Assembly (NCBI RefSeq): GCF_021390395.1
Contig: NZ_JAJUWT010000006.1
Location: forward strand, 309,346 to 373,345
Source of the DNA: Saccharothrix sp. S26
GTDB lineage: Bacteria > Actinomycetota > Actinomycetes > Mycobacteriales > Pseudonocardiaceae
Length of the DNA stretch: 64,000 nucleotides
Direction of reading: 5' to 3'
Shown here: positions 25,926 through 33,935 of the stretch, in pieces
How positions within the stretch are numbered: position 1 is the first letter of the stretch
Layout of the letters: every line of letters begins with the position of its first letter
Notes under the pieces: model-generated
Databases searched by the model: none
Told to the model about the DNA's origin: nothing
What the model saw: only the letters and a program-made list of their open reading frames with translations
Program-made: the position numbers and the translations under genes

Positions 25926-25963
25926 ACCGTCCTACCCGGACCTGTCCGGGTAGGACGGTTCAC
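25922..25963. terminator. Bidirectional terminator, perfect 20-bp stem
   Basis: GTGAACCGTCCTACCCGGAC and its exact complement separated by 2 bases, between convergent stop codons (25925 and 25973). The repressor stop codon lies inside the left arm. Confidence 0.85.
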
Positions 25964-25972
25964 GCGGATGGG

Positions 25973-28162
25973 CTACCCGCGGCTCCACGTCTGGTTCGCG
26001 CCGCCCGTCGCCGTCCACAGCTGGACCGGTGATCCGTTGGCCGTGCCGAAGGCGGTCACGTCGAGGACCAGGCCGTTGGCGCGGTTGGCGATCGTGCCGT
26101 CGAGCCGGAACGACCACTGCTGGCTCGTCCTGCCGTTGCACGGCCACAGGATCACCCGCGTGCCGGGTGTGGTGCGGTCGGCCTCGGCGGCCAGACAGCC
26201 GCTGCCCACCCGCAGCTCACCGGCCGGGGTCGCGGTGACGCGCTGGTTGGCGTTGCCGACGCAGTCGTAGACCTGGACCGGCACCCCGGTCGCGCCGTCG
26301 GGCACGTCCAGGCAGCGCCCGGACTGCGTGCCGCGCAGCGCGAACACCGACGCGGGGGCGGGCTCGGTGACGACCTGCCACTCCTGTGCGTCGTCGGCAG
26401 CGGCGTCGAGGGCCCTGGCCAGGGTGACGGGCCCGCCCGGTGTCCCGGCGGTGGCGTACAGCCCCGGGTCGCGGACCGACCGCAGCTTGTAGTGGCCGTC
26501 CGCGGCCGGCTGCAACGTCCAGAGCTTGTCCGACGCACCGTCGTCGACCCACTGGGCGAGCCGCGTGCCGGCGGCCGCGGTACCGCCCCAGATCGCGAGC
26601 GCCCGCCCGCCGCCCTTGTTCAACAGGGTGATGCCGGAGCCCTTGGTGGTGAGGTGCCACCGCTGCGTGGCCTGCGTCGCGCTGCGCGGGGCCAGCACGA
26701 CGTCGGGAGCGTCCCCGGTCAGGTTCGCGTCCTGCGTCTTGCCGGCTTCGGTGGCGAGGACCTGCCCGGTCGCCCGGTTCACCACCAGCGCGTAGTCGCC
26801 CGCGGACCGTCCGAGGTCCACGTCGGCGTGGAGGACCGGGCCGGTCGAGCCGCCCGCCCACGCCGCCTGGAGGATGAGCACCCGGTCGGTGCCGGCGACG
26901 TGTTGCAGTGCGCGGCTGTAGCCGGGGGGCATCGGCGTGCGGTACTCCTTCCACTGCCCGTCGGAGCGACCCGACTCGTTCACCCAGACCGAGCCGCTGC
27001 CCGCCGCGTTGTACAGGATGCGTCCGTCGGGCATCGAGGTGAGCACCGGGCTGCCACCGCGCGACAGGGCCCACTGCCCGGCGGGCACGGGCAGCGCGGA
27101 GATGTTCGCGCCGCCGGCGCCACCGGTGGCGAAGAAGCGCAGAGGGTCGTCGGCGAGCTTGTAACGGACGTTGTCGCCGCCCCCGAAGTACTCGAAGGTG
27201 AGCAGCCACTTGCCGTCGGTCGTCGGCGCCACCGTCGTCATCCCCGGCCGGCCGCCGCCGATCTGCCGCTTGCCGTTGCCGCGGTCCACGACCGTGCCCG
27301 CCACGTCCACGACGGGGGCGCTCCACGCCGCCGACGTCCCGTCCCAGGTGCGGTGGGCCAGGACCTGGCCGTGCGAGTCCGGCGCGGTGGCGTTGTCCGG
27401 GTCGGGGATCAGCACGCCGGTGGCCGGGTCGTGACCGAGGTAGTCGTTCTCGTCGGAGTAGTAGGCGACCAGCTTGCCCTGGTGGGCGATGAGGTGGGGC
27501 TCCCAGACCGGGTCGACCTGCCGGTAGGTGTTCGCGGCGGACGTGCGACCGACCGCGCCCGCGCTGCCGCCCTGCCACCCGCCGGCGGCGACGACGTTCC
27601 GGAACGCCCAGGACGCGCCCTGGTCGGTGCTGGAGTACAGGGCGATGGCCACGTCCGCGCGGTCGCCGTCGCCCGACGGCGCCCAAGCCGGGTTCGCCGC
27701 CTTCTGCTCCCGGTAGTAGGCGTCGTCACCGGAGACGACACTGGCGAGCAGCAGCGTGCCGGCCTTGAGCGCACCCACGTCGTGCGGCAGCACGTACAGG
27801 TAGGGGTTCGTCCAGTTGCTGGTGTACTTGGCCACCTGGGGATCGGTCGACGCGTAGGCGGGCGCCTTGACGTCGGCCAGTTTCTGCCAGGTCGTGCCGG
27901 AATCGTCGCTGCGGTAGACCGGCAACGTCTGCCCGACCACGGCGGACTGGCTGTTCTCGAAGGACCCGACCAGCCTTCCACCGGGGAGTTGGGCCGCCTT
28001 CGGGTAGAGCACACACGGCCGCTTGTTGCACGTGTCGGGATTCTGCGCCGTGAAAAGTGCCGACGGCACCGGCTGGTACGCCGCCGCCGAAGGTGCCCCC
28101 GTCACCGCCAAACCCGCCGCCACGGCAACCGCGGCGAGTCGTTTTCCTGCGATTCGTCGCAT
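25973..28162 (-). CDS. Secreted sialidase-fold (BNR) protein with two ricin-type lectin domains
   Basis: 729 aa. Sec signal peptide ending near GAPSAAAY. Residues ~35-430 form a BNR/Asp-box beta-propeller (YRSDDSGTTWQKL, YSSTDQGASWAF, DPVWEPHLIAHQGKLVAYYS, WLLTFEYFGGGDNVRY). Residues ~435-575 and ~590-729 are ricin B-type trefoils (ALVVNRATGQVLATEAGK; SGRCLDVPDGATGVPVQVYD with QRVTA; RTSQQWSFRLDGTIANRANG). The propeller suits sialidase, GH93 exo-arabinanase or a related plant-polysaccharide enzyme; catalytic residues cannot be assigned by eye. A copy of the bxl operator lies about 72-86 bp upstream, tying it to hemicellulose use. Confidence 0.8.
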   Translation of the reverse strand: MRRIAGKRLAAVAVAAGLAVTGAPSAAAYQPVPSALFTAQNPDTCNKRPCVLYPKAAQLPGGRLVGSFENSQSAVVGQTLPVYRSDDSGTTWQKLADVKAPAYASTDPQVAKYTSNWTNPYLYVLPHDVGALKAGTLLLASVVSGDDAYYREQKAANPAWAPSGDGDRADVAIALYSSTDQGASWAFRNVVAAGGWQGGSAGAVGRTSAANTYRQVDPVWEPHLIAHQGKLVAYYSDENDYLGHDPATGVLIPDPDNATAPDSHGQVLAHRTWDGTSAAWSAPVVDVAGTVVDRGNGKRQIGGGRPGMTTVAPTTDGKWLLTFEYFGGGDNVRYKLADDPLRFFATGGAGGANISALPVPAGQWALSRGGSPVLTSMPDGRILYNAAGSGSVWVNESGRSDGQWKEYRTPMPPGYSRALQHVAGTDRVLILQAAWAGGSTGPVLHADVDLGRSAGDYALVVNRATGQVLATEAGKTQDANLTGDAPDVVLAPRSATQATQRWHLTTKGSGITLLNKGGGRALAIWGGTAAAGTRLAQWVDDGASDKLWTLQPAADGHYKLRSVRDPGLYATAGTPGGPVTLARALDAAADDAQEWQVVTEPAPASVFALRGTQSGRCLDVPDGATGVPVQVYDCVGNANQRVTATPAGELRVGSGCLAAEADRTTPGTRVILWPCNGRTSQQWSFRLDGTIANRANGLVLDVTAFGTANGSPVQLWTATGGANQTWSRG

Positions 28163-28233
28163 CGTGCGAAGCTCCTCACTGAGCTGATTTGCTGTGGGGA
28201 GTCAAGCACGTGGAACGTGCGGCGCAACGGCTT

Positions 28234-28248
28234 GCGTAAGACTTTCGC
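28234..28248. promoter_or_regulatory. Second LacI-type operator, upstream of the propeller/lectin gene
   Basis: GCGTAAG-A-CTTTCGC within CTTGCGTAAGACTTTCGCG. It differs from the consensus GCGAAAG-A-CTTTCGC by one base and shares TGCG-n-AAGACTTTCG with the 24784 site. Confidence 0.65.
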
Positions 28249-28384
28249 GTAGGCTGTTCGCGGTGGTCGGGGGCGTGGTGTAATCGGTTTTCCACCGACG
28301 CCGCCGGGCGCGACGGGGACATGATCGGAAAAGGTCGCACCCGGCCGCGGATCAGGAAGAGATCGCGTACAGACGATGACCGCT

Positions 28385-29526
28385 CTAGATCAGCGTCGTG
28401 GTCCGGCTACCACCGTGGTAGGTCAGCGCGGCGACGCCGAAGGAATCGATGCTGCCGGGGATCCCGCCCGTCGGGTCGGAGACCACCCACGGGTTCGAGC
28501 CGTTGTTGAACCCGCTCAACGCCCGCCCGGGCGGGGCGTCGGCCGCGCCGTACGCGATCAGGGCCGTGCTGGAACTGGCCTGTAGGTGCACGTCGTAGGT
28601 CTCGAAGTAGTCCGGAACGGCGGGCGGCGCGCTCAGGGTGAAGGCTCCGCCGATCGCGCCGCCGGCCGAGCCGACCACGGCCGTGTCCGTGCCGTTCGGC
28701 GAGGTGGTGGTCCAGCTCGCGAAGGTCCGCACGGGCGTCACCGCGAGATCGAGGGTTGCTGACGGCCGCCCCGGCGGCGACCTGGACGGTGCCGCCCCAC
28801 GCGCCGTGCCCACCCGCGGCCATCAGCAGGTCCTTCCTGCCGTCGGCCGCTGCTCGCTGCCAGAACAGCCGGGCCTGGCCGTCCGGAGTCAGCGCCAGGG
28901 CGGGGTGGGTGTCGCTGAAGATCGGCACCAGCGGTGTGGGCAGCTGCGGCGCGTCCCAGCGCGGGATGTGCGGCACACCCGGGTCGGGGCTGTTGCCGTG
29001 CATGGTGGTGCTCTGCCAGAGCTGGTAGAAGCCGGTGGCGGCGTGGTACTACGGCCACACCGCGTGGTAACCGCCGCCGTGCGCGACGATGCTTCCCCGA
29101 CCGTCCAGTCCGGCGCCCGGGTCGAGCCGGGTCAGCGGCTGGTGGAGGGTGATCGTGCCGCCGAAGGAGCGCCGGAGGACCCGGAGCTCCCGCGCCCCGC
29201 CTGCCTGGTGCGTGATGTGGAGCAGGTAGACGCCGGTGCTGTCGGCCGCCACGTCGACGACCTCGCCGTGCAGCCCGGTCGAAGCGGAGGTCCAGCTCGC
29301 GCCGGAGCCCTCGAAGTAGGTGATCTCGTCGCCGCAGGCGGTGCTGTGGGTGTACGAGGCGAAACCGCGGACCTTGTCGTCACCGCCGAGGGCGGCGCCG
29401 ACCTTCCCGGCGTGGAGCTGACCGTCGGCGCACGCGGTGAGCACGGAGGCGATGTCCCGGGCTTGTGCGGGCGTGGCCGTCGCCAGGACCACGGCTAACG
29501 CTGTTGACAACGCGACGACGCTTCAT
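28385..29526 (-). pseudogene. Secreted beta-propeller-like protein, decayed
   Basis: ATG 29526 behind AAGGAG begins MKRRRVVN. The signal peptide then continues in another frame (ALSTALAVVLATATPAQA). The mature part reads DKVRGFASYTHSTACGDEIT and YLLHITHQAGGARELRVL to an in-frame TAG at 29049-29051. It continues beyond it (ATGFYQLWQSTTMHGNSP, LALTPDGQARLFWQRAAADG), then shifts frame near 28755 to FASWTTTSPNGTDTAVVGSA and FGVAALTYHGGSRTTTLI, ending at 28385. Two frameshifts and one stop. Family unknown; the repeated strand pattern suggests a propeller. The last gene before the sigma fusion. Confidence 0.65.
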
Positions 29527-29832
29527 GCTGCACCGCTCCTTGCGAAAAAGTATCAGTGGGACGCGGATCACCGCTCGCACTTTATGGTCCGCTCGACCTC
29601 CGCCACAAACCTCAAGCGCCGGAGGAAATAGTGGTCGATCGCATATCACTTTTTCGCTGTGGTGCCCGTCACGTCCGATCGGAGCCTTTGGGTAATGTGT
29701 CCTCGTCAAGTTATCCACCTTGTCACCCTGGAATTCTCGCGTTACGGTTCTGCTCCACTCGCCGAATGGCAGCTGATGAACGTTGGCGGACCTGTCGTCG
29801 GGTCTGCGGTCGAGGGAAATGGTGATTAAGCA
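29527..29832. other. Divergent promoter region, unusually AT-rich for this DNA
   Basis: 305 bases between the decayed secreted gene and the sigma-fusion gene. AT-rich patches such as AAAAAGTATCAGTG and ATATCACTTTTTCG stand out. No inverted repeat long enough to call. Confidence 0.4.
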
Positions 29833-31767
29833 GTGAGTGACCCGCGCGACCTCCGCCGCCTGGTGGTCGCCGCCCAGAGCGGTGACGGGAAAGCTCTGGA
29901 CGAGCTGGTCCGGACGCATCTGCCACTGGTGTACAACCTCGCCGGCCGGGCGCTGAGCAGCGTGGCCGACATCGACGACGTGGTGCAGGAAACCATGCTC
30001 CGAGTGGTCGAAGGGCTGGCGGCGCTGCGCCGGCCGGACAGCTTCCGGCGTTGGCTGATCACCATCACCGCGCGCGAGGTCGGCGCGCGGCAGCAGGCGG
30101 CGGCACGGCGCACGGTGGCCCTCGACACCGCACCCGAGCCAGTGGCGGACTTCGAAGGGCTGGCGATCCTGCGACTGCGGTTGTCCGGGCAGCGCAGGCA
30201 GGTGGCCGAGGCCGCCCGCTGGCTCGACGCGGACCACCGGCTGGTGCTCTCGCTGTGGTGGTTGGAGAACGCGGGGGAGATGCGGCGGGAGGACACGGCC
30301 GCCGGCCTCGACACGACCGTCGCCTATGCCGGGGTGCGCGTCCAGCGGATGCTCGACCAGTTGGCGGTGGGCCGGTCGGTGGTCGAAGCCCTCTCCCGCA
30401 CTCCGACCTGCTCCGCGCTGTCCTCGGTGCTCGCCGGCTGGGACGGCGTGCCCGCGCCGTTGTGGCGCAAGCGGATCGGCAGGCACGTGCGGGACTGCCC
30501 CGCCTGCTCCCTGCCGTCGCGCGAGCGCATCCCCGCCGAACGGCTCCTCATCGGCGCCTTGCTGGTTCCCGTCCCCGCCGGGCTCGCCGTCGCGGTCGCC
30601 GCCGCGTCGACGACCGAGGGTGCCGCGGGTGTCGCGGTCGCCGCCGAGGGGGCGAAGCACGGCGGATTCCTCCGCGCGCCCCGGTCGACCGCCGCCAAGA
30701 CCGTGGCAGCGGGCGTGGCGACGGCCTTGGTCGCCGCCGCGGTCGCCTACGCCGCGGTGCCCGACCCTCCGACACCCGCCGCCCAGCAGGCCGACCCGCC
30801 GTCCGTCACCACCGTCCTGCCCGGACCGCCGTCCACCACGACGAGCATGACCACGACGATCACCACCACCACCACCACCACCACGGTCACGACCACGGCG
30901 GCTACGGTCAGTGCGGCGAGCCCGCTCACGACCGGCTGCCCGTCCGAACACGGACCCGGCGCCCCTTGGGCGAACTGGCCGGTGCCCAACCCGCCCGCCG
31001 CCGGACGCCCCAACCCGGCGGCGTACGCCATCCTCGGCGACGGCACCGTGCGTGACCAGGTCACCTGCCTCGTCTGGCAGCGCGGGATCGCACCGACCGT
31101 GCTCGACTGGGCCGCCGCCAAGCAGTACTGCGCCGGCCTCACGCTGGCCGGCGGTGGCTGGCGGCTGCCCACCCGCGTGGAGCTGACCTCCATCGCCGAC
31201 CACAGCCGCGCCCAGCCGGCCATCGACGTGGAGGCCTTCCCCGGCACGCCACCGAGGTTCTTCTGGACCGCGACCCCGTGGGCCATCCACCCCCACATGG
31301 CTCTGGCCTGGAGGATGAACTTCTACGAGGGCCTGGCCACCAACGGCGGCCGCCAGGTGGACCTGTACCACGTGCGCTGTGTCCGCTCGGCCACCGGTTC
31401 CGGCAGACCGTCCTACCGGATCACCGCGGACCAGGTCACCGACCCCAACACCGGCCTCACCTGGCAGCGCGGCACCTCACCGACCGCCATGACCGCGCAG
31501 GAGGCCACCGCGTACTGCGCGGCCCTGGCGATCGGCGGGCACCGGTGGCGCCTGCCCGGCCTGCGCGAGCTGTCCTCCACGGTCGACGACTCCCGGGTGG
31601 CCCCGGCGATCGACGTGGCCGCGTTCCCGGACACCGCGAACAAGACCTGGTACTGGACCGCCGACACCGCCGCACCCGACCCGTCGGCCCGCTGGGCGCT
31701 CAACTACGACGACGGTTTCACCAACTACCGCAACATCACCACCGGCCGCGCGCGCTGCGTCCGCTGA
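29833..31767 (+). CDS. ECF-type sigma factor fused to a membrane segment and two extracytoplasmic DUF1566-like domains
   Basis: 644 aa from GTG 29833. Sigma-70 region 2 at ~20-90 (LDELVRTHLPLVYNLAGRAL, SVADIDDVVQETMLRVVEGL). Region 4-like helices at ~125-180 (LDADHRLVLSLWWLENAGEM). Zn-finger-like HVRDCPACS (His218, Cys222, Cys225). A hydrophobic stretch at 238-258 and a clear TM helix at 287-309. A Pro/Thr-rich linker at 310-365, then two DUF1566/Lcl-like domains, ~385-505 and ~510-644 (QVTCLVWQRGIAP, GGGWRLPTRVELTSI; NTGLTWQRGTSP, GHRWRLPGLRELSSTVDD). Sigma and sensor in one chain imply a membrane-tethered factor released or activated by an outside signal. Followed 29 bp later by a secreted small protein. 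Confidence 0.85.
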   Translation: MSDPRDLRRLVVAAQSGDGKALDELVRTHLPLVYNLAGRALSSVADIDDVVQETMLRVVEGLAALRRPDSFRRWLITITAREVGARQQAAARRTVALDTAPEPVADFEGLAILRLRLSGQRRQVAEAARWLDADHRLVLSLWWLENAGEMRREDTAAGLDTTVAYAGVRVQRMLDQLAVGRSVVEALSRTPTCSALSSVLAGWDGVPAPLWRKRIGRHVRDCPACSLPSRERIPAERLLIGALLVPVPAGLAVAVAAASTTEGAAGVAVAAEGAKHGGFLRAPRSTAAKTVAAGVATALVAAAVAYAAVPDPPTPAAQQADPPSVTTVLPGPPSTTTSMTTTITTTTTTTTVTTTAATVSAASPLTTGCPSEHGPGAPWANWPVPNPPAAGRPNPAAYAILGDGTVRDQVTCLVWQRGIAPTVLDWAAAKQYCAGLTLAGGGWRLPTRVELTSIADHSRAQPAIDVEAFPGTPPRFFWTATPWAIHPHMALAWRMNFYEGLATNGGRQVDLYHVRCVRSATGSGRPSYRITADQVTDPNTGLTWQRGTSPTAMTAQEATAYCAALAIGGHRWRLPGLRELSSTVDDSRVAPAIDVAAFPDTANKTWYWTADTAAPDPSARWALNYDDGFTNYRNITTGRARCVR

Positions 31768-31796
31768 CGCACACCGCCCTCGTCAAGGAGCCATCC

Positions 31797-32348
31797 GTGA
31801 ACTTCAAGAGGCCCATCGTGGTGGCCGCCGTCCTCGGCGCGATCACCGCGGTGTCGGTCCCCCTCGCGATCTCGATGTCGGACACGCCGGCCGAGACGCG
31901 GAACGCCGGCTCCACCGAGCACGGCGGGCAGCCCTGGCCGCAGGGCGGCAGCGTGCGGCCCTCGGCCACGTGGACGACGTCCTCCGGCGCGGCAGACGGG
32001 TCGACCCCTGCGGAGGCGCCGGTGGAGGAGCCCGCCGACCACTCGCCGGGCGAGTCCGGGGACGCCGACGAGTCCATCCCCACCGCCCCGCCCGCCAGGG
32101 TCGAGCCGGCCGACGGACGGTCCGGGAGGCCCTCGGTGGCGCCGGAGTGCGGGACCGGGCCGTTCCACGCCGAGGCCGTGCTCGTCGACGGCACCTGGAC
32201 CACCGGGAACGGTGACCGAACCGTCTACACCGGACCGGACATGCTGGCCGCGATGTACGCCGCGTCGGGCAGCCTCACCAAGGGGCGCACCACCAAGGAG
32301 CTGCACCAGGTCGCCACCTGGCTCGTGGAACACCGCCGCGACCTGTGA
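31797..32348 (+). CDS. Membrane-anchored/secreted hypothetical protein downstream of the sigma fusion
   Basis: 183 aa from GTG 31797 with AAGGAG 7 bases upstream. N-terminal signal/anchor PIVVAAVLGAITAVSVPLAI, then a Pro/Ser/Glu-rich low-complexity linker (~30-115), then a small domain with CGTGPFHAEAVLVDGTWTTG and LHQVATWLVEHRRDL. 29 bp after the sigma fusion on the same strand, so very likely co-transcribed and a candidate partner for the extracytoplasmic domains. Family not recognised. Confidence 0.65.
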   Translation: MNFKRPIVVAAVLGAITAVSVPLAISMSDTPAETRNAGSTEHGGQPWPQGGSVRPSATWTTSSGAADGSTPAEAPVEEPADHSPGESGDADESIPTAPPARVEPADGRSGRPSVAPECGTGPFHAEAVLVDGTWTTGNGDRTVYTGPDMLAAMYAASGSLTKGRTTKELHQVATWLVEHRRDL

Positions 32349-32460
32349 CCGGAGCCGGGCGCCGGCGGCGGTGTGACCGCGGGCTGGGACGGGCGTCGGA
32401 GGTGGTCGGTCGAACAGTCGGCCGCCCGGCCGCAGCACGACGGCAGCGGCCTGGGGTCGG

Positions 32461-32839
32461 TCAGTCGCCGCCCCGACCCGTGCGGTCGTCGGACTCGGTG
32501 TGGGCGCGCAGCGCCTGTTCACCCCGGCGCAGCGCGACGGCCAGCCGTTGCGTGGTGACGACCTGCTCGGTGGTCTCCGACAGCGACCCCAACGCCCGGC
32601 CCACGTCGTACAGGACCGTGCGCGGGTCGTCATCTCGTCCTCGGCCTCTATCACGTCGAACTCGCCCGCGTCCAGGTCCCAGGGCGTCGGCCAGGATCGC
32701 CGCCGCGGGCGGCACTGGTCCCGCCGCCGTTGTAGCCCCAGCCGAACCCGCTGTGCTCCGGCTGCGGCATCTCCCGCAACACGGCCGCCGACTGGCGCTC
32801 CGGTGCCGTGCGCCGGCCGCGTTGCGGCCGCACCGTCAC
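32461..32839 (-). pseudogene. DUF6166-like protein, frameshifted
   Basis: GTG 32839 overlaps the upstream gene's stop (GTGA), so the pair was translationally coupled. Reads RRTAPERQSAAVLREMPQPE, then HSGFGWGYNGGGTSAA, the Trp-Gly-Tyr-Gly-Gly-Gly signature I associate with DUF6166. The frame then breaks near 32710 and again near 32640; recognisable pieces are AAAILADALG, GEFDVIEAEDE and DPRTVLYDVGRALGSLSETT up to TGA 32461. The tail contains RLAVALRRGEQALRAHTES. Function unknown. Confidence 0.5.
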
Positions 32840-33300
32840 CGGTGGGGACGCAGCGCCTGGCGGTGGGCCTCGGCGATCAAGGCCAGTTGGTGCTCGGTGA
32901 GCGCGGCGGTGATGCCGTCGTCGTCCTCGGTGCCGGTGATCGCCACGGCGCCGTGCCACCGTCCGGGCGGTGCCCCGAGGGCGGTCAGCATCGCCCAGGC
33001 CGGCGGGTTGGGCGGGTACAGCTCGGGCATGGTGGCGGCCACGGCGTCGGAGACGTCGGCGATCTTGGCGCGCATCCCGGCGTCCAGGGCCAGGCCGTTG
33101 ACCAGCCGCCGGTGCGGGTCCACCGCCGCGGCGACCGCCGCCCACAGCGTCTCCTGGTAGGGGATGCCCCACTCGTCGGGCACGGCACGGCCGTCGGCGG
33201 TGCGCGTGAGCAGCCCGCCGGTCGGGGTGATCAGCGCGAACGTCACCCGGTCCGGCCCGTCGGGCGGTGAGGACGCCGGTGGCGGCGGGGCGTCGGTCAT
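32836..33300 (-). CDS. Hypothetical protein, 154 aa
   Basis: From ATG 33300 (ATG 33405 is an in-frame alternative with a distant GGGAGG). Core: DRVTFALITPTGGLLTRTAD, DEWGIPYQETLWAAVAAAVD, YPPNPPAWAMLTALGAPPGR, GITAALTEHQLALIAEAHRQ. Soluble alpha/beta composition, no known motif. Coupled to the DUF6166-like gene by a GTGA overlap, so the two probably acted together. Confidence 0.65.
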   Translation of the reverse strand: MTDAPPPPASSPPDGPDRVTFALITPTGGLLTRTADGRAVPDEWGIPYQETLWAAVAAAVDPHRRLVNGLALDAGMRAKIADVSDAVAATMPELYPPNPPAWAMLTALGAPPGRWHGAVAITGTEDDDGITAALTEHQLALIAEAHRQALRPHR

Positions 33301-33569
33301 CGCGGGCGTCGCGTGCCGGGGCGCGGGCGACGCCGCACGGTGGGTGAGGTGGTGCGCACGATCGGTCACGATAGCGGTGGCGGGCGCCGACGCGTGGGTG
33401 GACATGCTCGTGACAACCGGCCCTCCCGGACTGTCCGCGCCGGCACCCACCGCCAGGATCGGAGACCGATGCCGCCACCGCAGATCGGGTGGGCCCGGCT
33501 CCACCGGGGTGGAACCCGGCGCCGGGCGCCGGTCCGGCGCACCCGGTCGGAGCCAGGCGGGGTTCGGTG

Positions 33570-33935
33570 TCAGGCGGGTTCGGTGGCGGAGGTGGTCAGG
33601 CGGTCGAGGTCTTCGGCGGGGTGGACGGTGATGAGGGTGTCGGTGGCGGTGATGCGCAGCAGGCGGGCCAGCCGGTCGGGGACGGCGACCAGGCCGAGGC
33701 TGCCGCCGCCGGCACGGGCCTGTTGCCACAGGCCGAGGACGGTGCTGAGGCCGGAGGAGTCGCAGAAGTCCACCCGGGACATGTCCAGCAGCAACTGGAC
33801 CGGGCCGTCGGCCAGCAGTGCTTGGCCCTGTTCGCGCAGGTGGGGTGCGGTGGCGGGGTCGAGGTCGCCGGTGACGGCGAGCACGGCGCAGCCGTTGCCG
33901 ATGTGCCGCAGGTCGAGCTGGAACGGTCTGGTCAT
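33570..33935 (-). CDS. STAS-domain anti-anti-sigma factor
   Basis: 121 aa from ATG 33935, overlapping the phosphatase stop by ATGA. STAS fold: GCAVLAVTGDLDPATAPHL, VQLLLDMSRVDFCDSSGLST with the canonical phosphorylatable DSSG (Ser60/Ser61), LGLVAVPDRLARLLRITATD. When dephosphorylated by the adjacent SpoIIE-type phosphatase it should sequester an anti-sigma kinase and free a sigma factor. Intact. Confidence 0.92.
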   Translation of the reverse strand: MTRPFQLDLRHIGNGCAVLAVTGDLDPATAPHLREQGQALLADGPVQLLLDMSRVDFCDSSGLSTVLGLWQQARAGGGSLGLVAVPDRLARLLRITATDTLITVHPAEDLDRLTTSATEPA

